Source: JBICHN01 sp043101845 (GTDB lineage Bacteria; Planctomycetota; Phycisphaerae; Phycisphaerales; UBA5793). From it: a stretch of DNA of 64,000 nucleotides. Location of the stretch: contig JBICHN010000011.1 in the NCBI GenBank assembly GCA_043101845.1, forward strand, positions 1,860,001-1,924,000. Direction: 5' to 3'. The notes beneath the pieces are model-generated. The model was given only the letters and a program-made list of their open reading frames with translations. It was not told the origin of the DNA and searched no databases. Made by a program: the position numbers and the translations under genes. Within the stretch, counting starts at the first letter, position 1. Every line of letters starts with the position of its first letter. Positions 27,980-37,683 of the stretch are shown here, in pieces.

Positions 27980-29776
27980 TCAAGCGGCCGTGTCCTCCAC
28001 CGGCCCGGTCGATCCCGCGGTCGCCGGGTGCTCAAGGCCGGGGATCCGATCCGCGTTCGGGTGGAAGTTGTGCACGGGCGCATGGGCGAGATGGTCGTAA
28101 TTGAGCGGCGGTCGTTTCTTGTTCACCTTGCCCTGGATCCATCCCTCGAGGAGCATCGACTCCATACTCGAGATCGCCTGCGGCGCAAAGGGCACGGAGC
28201 CGGGTCGCTGCCCGGCCGTCAGCCGATCAAACTCATCGAGAATCGCGTGGCCATCGGACTGTTCCTTGACGATCTTCGCGACGGCTCCATAGGCCCCGAC
28301 AAGCGGAAGGATGTGACCGCCCCGCCGGTAGCACTCGGCCCGGACGATGCGGCCGCCCTGGAAGATCGGAACATGGTCTTTCCTGGCGCCGACGAGGTTG
28401 AGCTTGAAGGTGTTGTACTTGTTGATCTCCCAACCCGCGCCCTCTTCGACCGTAAAGAGGCGCGTGACCTCCTTGATGGCGAGCAGATCAAGACCACCGA
28501 CGCCCGGGAAGAAGAAGTCCTCGTGGCCGAACCCTCCCTGGCTCAACCACCGGAACGCGGCCTTGGGAGAGAGCGAGAGTCCCGCGTCCTTCGCGATCTC
28601 GGCGGTGAACTTCTCGAGGTCCTTGAACTGGCCGTTCGCAGCGTACCAGAACTCGGCGAACCGGATGTACTGCCGAACCCGATTACGATTCGTTTCTTCG
28701 TAGGACGACTTGAGCCACTTCGCATCGTGGTCGGGCTCGTCACGCAGGAGATCGAGGAGGGTGTACGCGACCTCCTTGGCGCCCTTGTGCGCGAGCGTCA
28801 TGCCGCTGGCCAGGATCGGATCGGCGAAGCCGGCCGACTCTCCGACGAGGAACCAGTTCTCACCCGCGAGCCGCTCCGCGTAGTACGACCAGTCTTTGGT
28901 CGTCTCGACCTTACCTCGCGCGATCGCATTCTTCGTGAGCGCCCGGACGCGCGGCTCTTGCTCGAGAGCCTCGCGATACAACTCGGCCGGAGTGACGCCG
29001 CGTTCCTTGTAGTACTCAACCGGACAGATGAAACCGATGCTCGTCCGGGTCGGGCCAAGGGGGATGAACCAGATCCATCCGGACCCGATCGAGAGGATCT
29101 GGACGCGCGTCCCGCCCACACCGATCTCGACCGCCCACTCGGCGTTCTCCCAGTAATCCCACATCGCCATATTGCGAAGGCGCTTCGGCGCCTGAACGGG
29201 AATGTCCATCGCGCGGCGGAGCACACCGGCGGCGCCCGACGCGTCGATGTAATACTTTGCGGTGACCGTTTCACCGCCGTCGAGTTCGAGGCCGCGCACA
29301 CGATCGTGTTCGCGATGGATCTTCGCGACCTTCGTCTCCTCGCGAACTTCGCAGCCGAGTGATTCGGCGTGTCGGAGGAGAATGTCGTCGTAGATCGCCC
29401 GGTCAACCTGGAACGCGGTCGCGATGCGCTGGCCTTCGTACTTTGCGGGACGCGGCTCATCCCGAAACCGTTCAGGAGGAATGAATTCGAAGTCCCACAA
29501 CTGCGGATTCGATCCCCAGCGGTAGGTGGCGCCGACTTTGATCGGGAAGCCCGCGGCCTCGACCTTGTCCCAGGCGCCGATCTCGTGAAGGATTGACCCG
29601 ATCGCCGGTAACTGGCTCTCGCCGACATGATCCCGGGGAAACTTCTCGCGCTCGAGAATCAATACGCGAGCCGACGGATCGTACTTGCGAATGAACGCCC
29701 CCACGGTCGAGCCGGCCGGCCCTCCGCCGATGATCGCCACATCACAAGTCTCAGCGTCGAGGTGAGTACAACCCAC
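27980..29776 (-). CDS. Flavin-dependent halogenase-like FAD enzyme, copy 1
   Basis: A 598-aa tryptophan-halogenase-superfamily flavoenzyme. FAD-binding VAIIGGGPAGST at about 13-24 and FPRDHVGES. Lys80 in FPIKVGATYRW corresponds to the catalytic lysine of flavin-dependent halogenases. The WxWxIP motif is present (WIWFIP, 234-239), as is FADPILASG. About 200 C-terminal residues extend beyond the catalytic core. The start is GTG 29776 with a GAGG box about 10 nt upstream. The substrate is unknown; halogenation versus plain monooxygenase or reductase activity is not settled by motif. No flavin reductase is adjacent. The close paralog at 30021-31808 lies upstream on the same strand. Confidence 0.75.
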   Translation of the reverse strand: MGCTHLDAETCDVAIIGGGPAGSTVGAFIRKYDPSARVLILEREKFPRDHVGESQLPAIGSILHEIGAWDKVEAAGFPIKVGATYRWGSNPQLWDFEFIPPERFRDEPRPAKYEGQRIATAFQVDRAIYDDILLRHAESLGCEVREETKVAKIHREHDRVRGLELDGGETVTAKYYIDASGAAGVLRRAMDIPVQAPKRLRNMAMWDYWENAEWAVEIGVGGTRVQILSIGSGWIWFIPLGPTRTSIGFICPVEYYKERGVTPAELYREALEQEPRVRALTKNAIARGKVETTKDWSYYAERLAGENWFLVGESAGFADPILASGMTLAHKGAKEVAYTLLDLLRDEPDHDAKWLKSSYEETNRNRVRQYIRFAEFWYAANGQFKDLEKFTAEIAKDAGLSLSPKAAFRWLSQGGFGHEDFFFPGVGGLDLLAIKEVTRLFTVEEGAGWEINKYNTFKLNLVGARKDHVPIFQGGRIVRAECYRRGGHILPLVGAYGAVAKIVKEQSDGHAILDEFDRLTAGQRPGSVPFAPQAISSMESMLLEGWIQGKVNKKRPPLNYDHLAHAPVHNFHPNADRIPGLEHPATAGSTGPVEDTAA

Positions 29777-30020
29777 AACGCAGACCTCATCTTGTCGCCG
29801 GACGCCGTGCCCACGCGCGAACCGGACCGACGGGACAACTTACCCGCAAAGTGAGCCGGGAGACACACGGGACGACTCGAGAGATGAGCCTTCAGAGAGC
29901 TGCGAAACCACACGCGAACCCGTGCCCGACTGCACCGGGGCTGATCGCTAATCTATCGGCAATCGCAGATCGACGCCACCGGAAATCGAACGAACTTTCC
30001 GGCCGAGGAGCCTATCTCCG

Positions 30021-31808
30021 TCACTTCGCGGCAGGGGTCGGCGCTTTGGCGCCTCGGCGCGGGGTCCCGGTGGCGGGCAGCGGATCGGTGTTGTCGTGGA
30101 AGAGCGTGCCGGAGACTCGCCCCTTATCGGAGAAAGTCGGGCGCGGCCGCTTCTTGTTGATCTTGCCCTGAATCCAACCTTCGGAGAGCATTGTCTCGAT
30201 GCACGCGATCGCCTGAAGATTGAACGGGGCGATCGAATCCGCCGGCTGTGACTTTGTCGCTTCGTCGAGCTTCTGAAAGATCGTCATGAGATCGGAAGTT
30301 CGCTTGAGCAACTCCACGACCGGCTTATATGCGCCGAAGAGCGGGAGGATGTGTCCGCCCTTTCGGTAGCATTCGACGCGATGAATCCGTCCCTTATGAA
30401 AGTGCGCCACCGTGTCGCGCTTCGCCCCGACGAGATTCAGTTTGAGCACATTGTATTTGTTAACTTCCCAGCTCTCGTCCGCATTCGGCGTGAAGCGCTT
30501 CGACAGTTCTTTCACGGCGAAGAGATCGAGGCCGCCGATTCCGGGGAAGAACTGATCCTCGTGGCTCAGGCCGCCCTGGCTCAGCCAGCGAAACGCCTGC
30601 TTCGGCGAAAGATCGAGGCCGGCGTCGCGGGCGATCTCCGCCGAGTAACTCTCGAGGTCAGTGAACTGCCCGTTCGCGGCGTACCAGTATTCGGCGAAAC
30701 GGATGTATTGACGAATTCGACCCCGATTGGAGACATCGTACTGCTCGCGCAGCCATTTCGGGTCGTGTTCGCCCGGGTCACGAAGCAGTTCGAGAACCGT
30801 GTACGCGACCTCTTTCGCCGAGCGCTGCGCGAGCGTCATGCCGCTCGAAAGAATCGGGTCGGCGAATCCTGACGATTCGCCCACGAGAAACCAGTTCGGC
30901 CCGGCCAGACGCTCGGCGACATAGGACCAGTCCTTTGTCGTGCGCACCTTTCCTTCGCTCGTCGCATTACGCGTGAGCGCCTGCACGCGCGATTCCTTCG
31001 AGAGCGCGTCGTGGTAAAGCTCGTCAGGCGTCTTCCCACTCGCCTTGTAATGTTCGACCGGACAGATGAACCCGATGCTCGTGCGCGTCGGTCCAAGCGG
31101 GATGAACCAGACCCACCCGGTACCAATGCTCAGTACCTGAATGCGGGTGCCGCCGATTCCGATTTCGATCGCCCAGTCGGCGTTCTCCCAGTAGTCCCAC
31201 ATCGCCATGTTCTTGAGGTGCTTCGGCTGATACACCGGGATGTCCATCGTCCGACGGATGATCCCCGCGGCGCCGGACGCGTCGAGGTAGTACTTCGCCC
31301 TGACCATGCCCCCACCATCGAGTTCGATCCCCTCGATGGTGTCGCCGTCCCGGTGAATCTTCGTAACCTTGGTTTCCTCTCGAACCTCGCAGCCGAGTTC
31401 GGCCGCATGGTTGAGAAGGATGTCGTCGTAGATCGCGCGCTCCACCTGCAGCGCCGTGAAGAGACGCTGGCCGTGGTACGGGGCGGGTCGCTCTTCATCG
31501 GAGAATCGGTCGATCGGGATGAACTCGAAGTCCCAGAGTTCGGGACTCGAGCCCCAGCGGTAGGTCCCGCCGATCTTGATCGGGAAGTTGGCCGATTCGA
31601 CCTTATCCCAGCATCCCATCTCATCGAGGATCTGCCCGATCACGGGAAGCTGGCTCTCGCCGACATGCTCGCGCGGGAACTTCTCCCGCTCGAGAATGAC
31701 GACCCGCGCCTTCGGGTTGTACTTGCGAATCAGGCTGCCGGCGGTGCTGCCCGCCGGCCCACCACCGATGATGGCGACATCGAACGCTTCCGTGCCGTTA
31801 GAAACCAC
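30021..31808 (-). CDS. Flavin-dependent halogenase-like FAD enzyme, copy 2
   Basis: A 595-aa paralog of copy 1, aligning along the full length including the C-terminal extension (QGKINKKRP). It retains VAIIGGGPAGST, Lys78 in FPIKIGGTYRW, WVWFIP and FADPILSSG. The GTG at 31808 has a GGGGAG box 7 nt upstream, while the longer in-frame extension is unlike copy 1, so the shorter start is used. A 244-bp gap separates it from copy 1, so separate promoters are possible. Likely a tandem duplication with both active sites kept. Confidence 0.75.
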   Translation of the reverse strand: MVSNGTEAFDVAIIGGGPAGSTAGSLIRKYNPKARVVILEREKFPREHVGESQLPVIGQILDEMGCWDKVESANFPIKIGGTYRWGSSPELWDFEFIPIDRFSDEERPAPYHGQRLFTALQVERAIYDDILLNHAAELGCEVREETKVTKIHRDGDTIEGIELDGGGMVRAKYYLDASGAAGIIRRTMDIPVYQPKHLKNMAMWDYWENADWAIEIGIGGTRIQVLSIGTGWVWFIPLGPTRTSIGFICPVEHYKASGKTPDELYHDALSKESRVQALTRNATSEGKVRTTKDWSYVAERLAGPNWFLVGESSGFADPILSSGMTLAQRSAKEVAYTVLELLRDPGEHDPKWLREQYDVSNRGRIRQYIRFAEYWYAANGQFTDLESYSAEIARDAGLDLSPKQAFRWLSQGGLSHEDQFFPGIGGLDLFAVKELSKRFTPNADESWEVNKYNVLKLNLVGAKRDTVAHFHKGRIHRVECYRKGGHILPLFGAYKPVVELLKRTSDLMTIFQKLDEATKSQPADSIAPFNLQAIACIETMLSEGWIQGKINKKRPRPTFSDKGRVSGTLFHDNTDPLPATGTPRRGAKAPTPAAK

Positions 31809-31922
31809 GACTATGCTCCCCGCCTGACCGGTCGAGAAAGAGACGCCACTCAGAATACTCGACCGCCGGGTCTCCGGGCAACGCCTTATCGAGCGATCGA
31901 CCCCGAGGTCACCCAATCACGG

Positions 31923-33065
31923 TCAGTATGCCCGCTCGATCCATCCGCCTCCGAGTACGCGATCGGCGTCGTAGCACACGACGGCCTGCCCGGGAGCGAC
32001 CGCTTCCTGGGGCTCTTCGAATTCGACGGAGAGCGAATCGGCGCCCGTGCGTCGAACGGTGGCCGGGACGGGTCGCGCGTTGTACCGGATCTTGACGGAG
32101 CACTTGACCGGCTCGTCGAGTGGCGGCTCATCGATGAGCCAGTTCGTCTCGGTCGCATGAAGGCCGTCGGACGCGAGCAGTTCGCGCGGACCCACTTTGA
32201 CGGTATTCGCCACTGGATCGCGATCGACGACATAGATCGGGTATCCCAGCGCGACCCCCACGCCGCGCCGCTGCCCCACCGTGAAATGCTGGTGGCCGCG
32301 ATGCTCGCCGATGACCTGGCCCTCCGGGTCGATGATCTCACCCGGCGACACCTCATCCGGCGTGCGGCGCTCGACGAGTCCCGCGTAGTCATTGTCCGGG
32401 ATGAAACAAATCTCCTGGGAGTCCGGCTTGTCGAACACCGGAAGATCAAACTCCTCCGCAAGACGGCGAATGTCCGTCTTGCGGTAGCCGCCAACCGGAA
32501 GCAGCATCTCCTGGAGACGCTCGCGTGGCGCCCCGAAGAGCACATAGGACTGATCCTTGCGCTCGTCGACGCCGCGACGGAGAGCGAGCCCACCTTCCGG
32601 CGCCGCCCCGATCTGTGCGTAGTGGCCAGAGGCCACGAAGTCGGCGTCGATCTGCCGGGCGTAATCATGGAGCCGGCCGAACTTGAGCCAGTCGTTGCAT
32701 CGGACACACGGGTTCGGCGTTCGACCGGCGTTGTACTCACCGACGAAATAGTCGATGATCCGCCCGAAATCCTTCTTGAAATTGCACACATAGAACGGGA
32801 CGCCGAGCTTCGCGGCGACGAGCCGGGCGTCGGCCGCGTCGTTGATCGAGCAACAGCCCTGCTTGCCGATTCGAACGGTAGAGGCGTCGCAGGTGGGCGC
32901 GTCTTCGTCAGACTGCTCGAACTCATCGAACGACTCACCTGGTGACCCGAGCCGCATGAAACAACCGACCACCTCGTAACCCTCGCGCAGCAATAGAGCT
33001 GCGGCGACCGAACTGTCGACGCCTCCCGACATCGCGACGAGAACTTTGCCTTTTCCGTGCGCCAT
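31923..33065 (-). CDS. mnmA: tRNA-specific 2-thiouridylase
   Basis: A 380-aa enzyme that thiolates U34 of tRNA Lys/Glu/Gln. PP-loop VLVAMSGGVDSSVAA at the start, first catalytic Cys in RTPNPCVRCND, second in DSQEICFIP, and C-terminal barrel (VVCYDADRVLGGG). It contains the longer GCCSINDAADAR insert found in some bacterial MnmA proteins. ATG 33065; the next gene is divergent only 39 bp away. The window also holds a tRNA-Gln(UUG), a direct substrate type. Confidence 0.95.
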   Translation of the reverse strand: MAHGKGKVLVAMSGGVDSSVAAALLLREGYEVVGCFMRLGSPGESFDEFEQSDEDAPTCDASTVRIGKQGCCSINDAADARLVAAKLGVPFYVCNFKKDFGRIIDYFVGEYNAGRTPNPCVRCNDWLKFGRLHDYARQIDADFVASGHYAQIGAAPEGGLALRRGVDERKDQSYVLFGAPRERLQEMLLPVGGYRKTDIRRLAEEFDLPVFDKPDSQEICFIPDNDYAGLVERRTPDEVSPGEIIDPEGQVIGEHRGHQHFTVGQRRGVGVALGYPIYVVDRDPVANTVKVGPRELLASDGLHATETNWLIDEPPLDEPVKCSVKIRYNARPVPATVRRTGADSLSVEFEEPQEAVAPGQAVVCYDADRVLGGGWIERAY

Positions 33066-33104
33066 GAAGACAAGTCTAGAGCGCGACCGGTACACTGGCT
33101 CCCC

Positions 33105-34103
33105 ATGCTCGTCTACGCGGGAATCGATGAAGCCGGCTACGGGCCCATGTTCGGGCCGCTGACGGTCGGCTGCGCCCGCATGGTGCTCCCCGAGTACGAC
33201 CCCGCCGACGGCGAGCCGAAGATGTGGTCGAAGCTGCGCGGCGCCGTGGCCCGCGACCTCAAGTCGAGCAAGGGTCGCCTCGTCGTCGCCGATTCGAAGA
33301 AGCTCAAGCTTCCGAACGGAGGCGCCCGGCACCCGCTTACGCATCTCGAGCGCGGAGTCTGGGCGTTCGGGTACGGATGTCGCCGGGACACCATCTGCTG
33401 GCCGACGACCGACTCCGCCTTCTTCGACGGTCTCTCGGTCGATCTGACTGACGCATTCGAGTCCTTGCCGTGGTACTGCGGGCCCGATTGCCAGGCGCCC
33501 GTCGCGACTTCGGTCGACGAGCTCTCCGTCGCAGCGAACGCATTACGACGCGCTCTCGAGCGAAACGGGGTCTCCCAGGTCGACCTGACCTGTCGATTGC
33601 TCACCGAGCCGGAATTCAACGAACGGGTCGAGCGATACGGCTCAAAGGCTGCGGCGAACTTCGCGCTCGTCGGCCGTCATCTGCGATCCATCATGGCTGA
33701 GTTCGGCGACGACCATCCGCGAGTGGTGGTCGATCGGCAGGGTGGCCGCAGTCAGTATGTCGAACCCCTGGCGTGGGTGTTTCCCGACGCCGAGATTCGA
33801 ATCCTCGGCGAGAGTCCGTCCATGAGTTGTTACGAGGTTCGCCAAGCCGACGGCCGTCGAATGAATGTGATCTTCAAGGAGGATGGAGACGCGGATCACT
33901 TCCCGGTCGCGCTTGCGTCCATGATCGCGAAGTATGTGCGCGAACTTCTCATGCTCCGATTCAACCGCTTCTTTCGGCAGCTCAATCCGGAACTGAAACC
34001 AACCGCCGGATACTACGGCGACGGCGCGCGGTTCCTGCGGGACATCGAGCCGCTCCTGCGCGAACATCGGCTCGACCGGCGTCGCCTCGTCCGGCGGCGA
34101 TAA
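33105..34103 (+). CDS. RNase HII-like protein with variant GYG motif and large insertion
   Basis: A 332-aa protein (RNase HII is about 200-220). The N-terminus YAGIDEAGYGPMFGPLTVG matches the RNase HII start, with Asp8 and Glu9 as metal ligands, but the diagnostic G-R-G is G-Y-G. Asp210 in VVVDRQGG and the GDADHFPVALASMIAKYVRE segment (about 261-280) match the remaining carboxylates and the A-S-I-x-A-K motif. Roughly 100 extra residues sit between the second strand and Asp210. It is probably a nuclease of the RNase H fold; ribonucleotide-junction recognition may differ. ATG 33105, chosen at the family start. Not the canonical rnhB. Confidence 0.65.
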   Translation: MLVYAGIDEAGYGPMFGPLTVGCARMVLPEYDPADGEPKMWSKLRGAVARDLKSSKGRLVVADSKKLKLPNGGARHPLTHLERGVWAFGYGCRRDTICWPTTDSAFFDGLSVDLTDAFESLPWYCGPDCQAPVATSVDELSVAANALRRALERNGVSQVDLTCRLLTEPEFNERVERYGSKAAANFALVGRHLRSIMAEFGDDHPRVVVDRQGGRSQYVEPLAWVFPDAEIRILGESPSMSCYEVRQADGRRMNVIFKEDGDADHFPVALASMIAKYVRELLMLRFNRFFRQLNPELKPTAGYYGDGARFLRDIEPLLREHRLDRRRLVRRR

Positions 34104-34108
34104 ACCGC

Positions 34109-36025
34109 TCAATTCCTCTCACCCAATTCGGCGCCATTCACGATGATGGCCCGAGCGACCGCATCCTGCATCTGATTCGGCCACACGAGCGCGACCGCCT
34201 GGTCGTCACGCATCCACTCCGGTCCGAGTGAATCGGCGGTCGAATACCGGATAGCGCCGTCTTCGTTTCGAAAGCCGTACAACGGCCGAAGCGCGGTGGC
34301 CGTTGCGGTCACTCCGGAATCATCCGTCGGCCAGGCGAAGAAGAGCGGCGCTTCATCGGGAGTCGACGGATTCGAGACCAGCGCGCCGTTCGGTCGTTGA
34401 TAGAACGGCGCCATCCCGTCCAATTCGTCGCCCGGCGCCATGGCGAAGAACGCGATTCCGACCAACTCGGATCGCGCCTGGCGATCGAGTCTCGGCCGTC
34501 CGTCCGGGTCGGTCCTGTGGTACACCGGAAACGGCAGGTGCGTGCGCGGATCGCCCAAGTCGAGCCGGTACATGATCTGGTTGTAGTCGTAGCGCGGCGT
34601 TGGAACTTCGGTCTGCGAGAACATCTTCGTGTAGGTGCCCTCGAAGTAGATTCTGCGACCGCCCTCCTGATCGAGAAACGGGTGATGCTTCGGGTTATAG
34701 AACGAATAGCGATCGTGCGTCACGACGCGTTGCGCCCACACCCAGGGGCCAAGTGGCGTGGGCGCTTCGGCGTACCAGATTTCGCCGAGAAACGACGGCT
34801 CCCCAAAGGACTCCAGCACGATGGCGATCCATCGTCGCCGGAATGGATTCCAGGCGACCGAACCACCATGCGGATAGATTGATCGCCCGGTCTCGACCTC
34901 GCGGAGATCGATCCACCATTCACTCGGCTCAAGTTCTCCCGCCTGAGATCGCGACCTCAGATCGGACGCGTGGAGCGGAGGCACACCGGTTCTCCATGCA
35001 TATTCAATCTCGCCATCCGGACCGCGCTCAATCGATTCGAGGTCATTTCCAAGCGGTGTGAATCCCGAGTACGCAGACGGTTCGCTGACATCGTGCAGGC
35101 GGGCCGCTACGCGCAGCGCCGGAAAGGGGGCGCCGAAGAAATACTCGCGGGTGTCCCCCGCATTGATTTCGACCGGATGACCCGAGGGCCGTCGTGCTTC
35201 GTTTATCTCGAGGTTCTGGAACGACTCGAAGATCTCGCGTTCGTCGTCATAGATCGCAAGCCCGCGCTCGTAGATCTCGCCGAGAGACTTCACGCGGATC
35301 CAGTGACAGACCATTCGTTCGGGTCCGGTTTCATCCGGAATGATCATGAACCCGTCGGCCCAGACCGGGCCGGGTTTCGACATCGGAATCATCGGGCGCG
35401 AGAAGCCGGCCTCGTCGACGAAGTATTCGAGGTCGATTCCAACTGACGGGTCGAGTCCGCCATCCGCGGGAAGAGGTGACACAGCGCCGGACATGTGGAA
35501 GTTACCAAGTGGATAGGCGGGTCGACTCGTATCGCCCCAGAACCAGTGCACGCGTCCCTGATACACGATCGACTGAATCGAATCCTGCCCGGTGACGAGG
35601 CCGTTGATGAGCGGCGTCGCGACCGGCGCCTCATCACCGAGGCGAACGCTGTGTCCATAGATTCCGGCGCCGGTGATCCGGTAGAGTCGCTCGGCGATGT
35701 TCTTTCGATCAATCTCGAGCGTCGCGGCGCCTCCCGGCGTGATGTCGAGCGCCACTCCGCGTATTCCGAATCCGTCGGCGGGATACTCGTACCCGTGACT
35801 GGATACATGGAAGAAGACACGGGTGTTCATCAGGCCGGCTTCGTCGAATGCGACGACCCCGGCGCTATCCGTGATGAACTCGACACCGTTCGTCGTCGCC
35901 AGGACCACGAGCGGCACGCCCCGCCCGGTGCGCGAATCCACGATGGTAATACGAAACGGGTCGTCGGCCAGCGCCTGCAGCGTGAGCAGTACGCAGACCG
36001 CGGCGGCGATGCGACGAACGAACAT
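34109..36025 (-). CDS. Secreted protein of unknown function, probable beta-propeller
   Basis: A 638-aa protein with a signal peptide (RRIAAAVCVLLTLQALA-D). An N-terminal Ig or carboxypeptidase-regulatory-like segment (ITIVDSRTGRGVPLVVLAT) is followed by repeats with W-F-W-G-D-T and similar motifs (GRVHWFWGDTSRP, FLGEIWYAEAPTPLGPWVWA). These resemble DUF4185/glycosidase-type five-bladed propellers. No catalytic residues can be assigned. ATG 36025 chosen because it begins the signal peptide. The gene ends 5 bp from the convergent RNase HII-like gene. Confidence 0.6.
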   Translation of the reverse strand: MFVRRIAAAVCVLLTLQALADDPFRITIVDSRTGRGVPLVVLATTNGVEFITDSAGVVAFDEAGLMNTRVFFHVSSHGYEYPADGFGIRGVALDITPGGAATLEIDRKNIAERLYRITGAGIYGHSVRLGDEAPVATPLINGLVTGQDSIQSIVYQGRVHWFWGDTSRPAYPLGNFHMSGAVSPLPADGGLDPSVGIDLEYFVDEAGFSRPMIPMSKPGPVWADGFMIIPDETGPERMVCHWIRVKSLGEIYERGLAIYDDEREIFESFQNLEINEARRPSGHPVEINAGDTREYFFGAPFPALRVAARLHDVSEPSAYSGFTPLGNDLESIERGPDGEIEYAWRTGVPPLHASDLRSRSQAGELEPSEWWIDLREVETGRSIYPHGGSVAWNPFRRRWIAIVLESFGEPSFLGEIWYAEAPTPLGPWVWAQRVVTHDRYSFYNPKHHPFLDQEGGRRIYFEGTYTKMFSQTEVPTPRYDYNQIMYRLDLGDPRTHLPFPVYHRTDPDGRPRLDRQARSELVGIAFFAMAPGDELDGMAPFYQRPNGALVSNPSTPDEAPLFFAWPTDDSGVTATATALRPLYGFRNEDGAIRYSTADSLGPEWMRDDQAVALVWPNQMQDAVARAIIVNGAELGERN

Positions 36026-36090
36026 GATTAGCCCCGGGACAGGAACGCGGCGCCGCATCCTAGGTACGATCGGGGCCTACGCTGTCATCC

Positions 36091-37245
36091 ATGGCGAAGG
36101 ACACCGACCCGGCATTCGATCGCGCGATGATGCTCCGCGCCGTGCGCCTCGCCCGGCGCGGGATCGGGCGCGTGGCGCCGAACCCTCCCGTCGGATGCGT
36201 CCTCGTCGATCCACTGAGACACACGATTCTGGGTGAGGGGTATCATGCCGAGCTTGGCTCCCATCACGGCGAAGCTGCGGCTCTGAATGACTGCCGGCGC
36301 CGCGGTCGGGACCCGCAAGGCGCCGTCGCCTATGTGACCCTTGAGCCGTGCGCCCATCATGGTCGCACGCCGCCCTGCTCTGACGCGTTGATCGACGCCG
36401 GTATCAAGCGCGTTGTCATCGGTCGCGAAGACCCGAATCCTGTCGCGGACGGCGGGGCGGAACAGCTGCGCGCCGCCGGAATCGCGGTAGACACTCTCGA
36501 GCTTGAAGAGACCCGGCGACTCACGAATCCATTCGTGAAGCGGGTTACGACCGGCCTCCCCTGGGTCATCGTCAAGTGGGCGCAAACACTCGACGGACGC
36601 ATCGCGACCCGAACGGGCGACAGCAAGTGGATCTCGAACGCGCAGAGTCGCGCTGCAGTCCATCGATTGCGGGCGCGGATGGATGCGATCGTCACGGGCG
36701 TGGGAACGGTCCTCGCGGACGATCCGATGCTGACGGCCCGTGATGTGCGACGACACCATCGTGTCGCTCGCCGAGTCGTGCTCGACCCAGGGATGAAGAT
36801 GCCCGCGGACTCTCGACTGGTCAGCACGGCAGGCGACACGCCGACGATCTGGGTGACAAACTGCGCCGTCGCGACTCGGAGCGAGCGGATCGTCACCGAG
36901 GCCCGCGGCGCCGGCGTGGAGATCTGGGCGATCGGGTCTGACGACGACTCTCTCGGCGCGCTGGCGGAGGCGACACTGCGCCAGCTCGTCACGGAGCATG
37001 GCGCGACGAATGTGCTCGTCGAAGCCGGCGGCGGCGTCATCGGCGCGCTCCTCGAGCGCGGCCTGATCGATGAACTCGTCGTCTATCTGGCCCCAAAGGT
37101 GCTCGGGGACGCCGAGGCGATGGCGCCCGCCCGCGGACGGGTGATCGATTCAATCACCAACGCGACTCCGTTCGTGCTTCGGCGGACGCGTCGACTTGGC
37201 GATGATGTCGAACTGCGATATGAGCGTGGTCCGAATGACGGCTGA
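36091..37245 (+). CDS. ribD: Bifunctional diaminohydroxyphosphoribosylaminopyrimidine deaminase / 5-amino-6-ribosylaminouracil reductase
   Basis: A 384-aa riboflavin biosynthesis enzyme. Deaminase domain with zinc site HHGEAAAL and TLEPCAHHGRTPPC, then the reductase domain from about residue 150 (PWVIVKWAQTLDGRIAT, NVLVEAGGGVIGALLERGLIDEL). Full length. The ATG at 36091 is 65 bp from the divergent secreted-protein gene; the ribosome site is weak. No other rib genes are adjacent. Confidence 0.95.
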   Translation: MAKDTDPAFDRAMMLRAVRLARRGIGRVAPNPPVGCVLVDPLRHTILGEGYHAELGSHHGEAAALNDCRRRGRDPQGAVAYVTLEPCAHHGRTPPCSDALIDAGIKRVVIGREDPNPVADGGAEQLRAAGIAVDTLELEETRRLTNPFVKRVTTGLPWVIVKWAQTLDGRIATRTGDSKWISNAQSRAAVHRLRARMDAIVTGVGTVLADDPMLTARDVRRHHRVARRVVLDPGMKMPADSRLVSTAGDTPTIWVTNCAVATRSERIVTEARGAGVEIWAIGSDDDSLGALAEATLRQLVTEHGATNVLVEAGGGVIGALLERGLIDELVVYLAPKVLGDAEAMAPARGRVIDSITNATPFVLRRTRRLGDDVELRYERGPNDG

Positions 37246-37266
37246 GGACCCGAGACCACGACAAAG

Positions 37267-37683
37267 TCAGATACCGCGCTGACCGACCAGACGAGCGAGC
37301 CGCCGCTTCTCACGGGCGGCCTGAACCGCCTCATCCTTGTCGCGCGCTTCCTCATCCGTCGTCGCCACAACCTCGAGCGCCGAATCGAGCTCTTTCTGCG
37401 CGTCCGACTCGATAGCGGCTTCCGCGGGCATGGCGCGGTTCGCGAGGATCGTGAGACGATCGCCCAGCATCTGCGCGAACCCGCCTTCGATCAGGTACCA
37501 GCGCGTTCCACCCTCGGGAAAATCGAGCCGGAGAGACCCGACGCCAAGCTTGACCAGAAGCGCGGCCCGCTTGGGCGCAATGCCGATCTGGCCGTCCCAG
37601 CCGGGAATCGACGCGTAGGTGACCTCCTCGTCGATGAGCTTCTTCTCGGGGGTCACGAGGCTGCAGTGAAACCGGTCGGCCAC
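37267..37683 (-). CDS. atpC: ATP synthase F1 epsilon subunit
   Basis: A 138-aa protein. FHCSLVTPEKKLIDEEVTYASIPGWDGQIGI and the following beta-barrel match epsilon; the C-terminal helical part (ALEVVATTDEEARDKDEAVQAA) is present. GTG 37683 has AGGAG about 10 nt upstream. It is downstream of asnB with a 118-bp gap, and no other ATP synthase gene lies within 20 kb either side in this window. Epsilon is normally at the end of the atp operon, so this is an orphan or a second copy. Confidence 0.88.
   Translation of the reverse strand: MADRFHCSLVTPEKKLIDEEVTYASIPGWDGQIGIAPKRAALLVKLGVGSLRLDFPEGGTRWYLIEGGFAQMLGDRLTILANRAMPAEAAIESDAQKELDSALEVVATTDEEARDKDEAVQAAREKRRLARLVGQRGI

Noticed and set aside
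31011..32945. 644-codon plus-strand open frame across mnmA and the second halogenase-like gene
   Set aside because: Spans two genes on the other strand and their gap; composition typical of a reverse-frame artefact.
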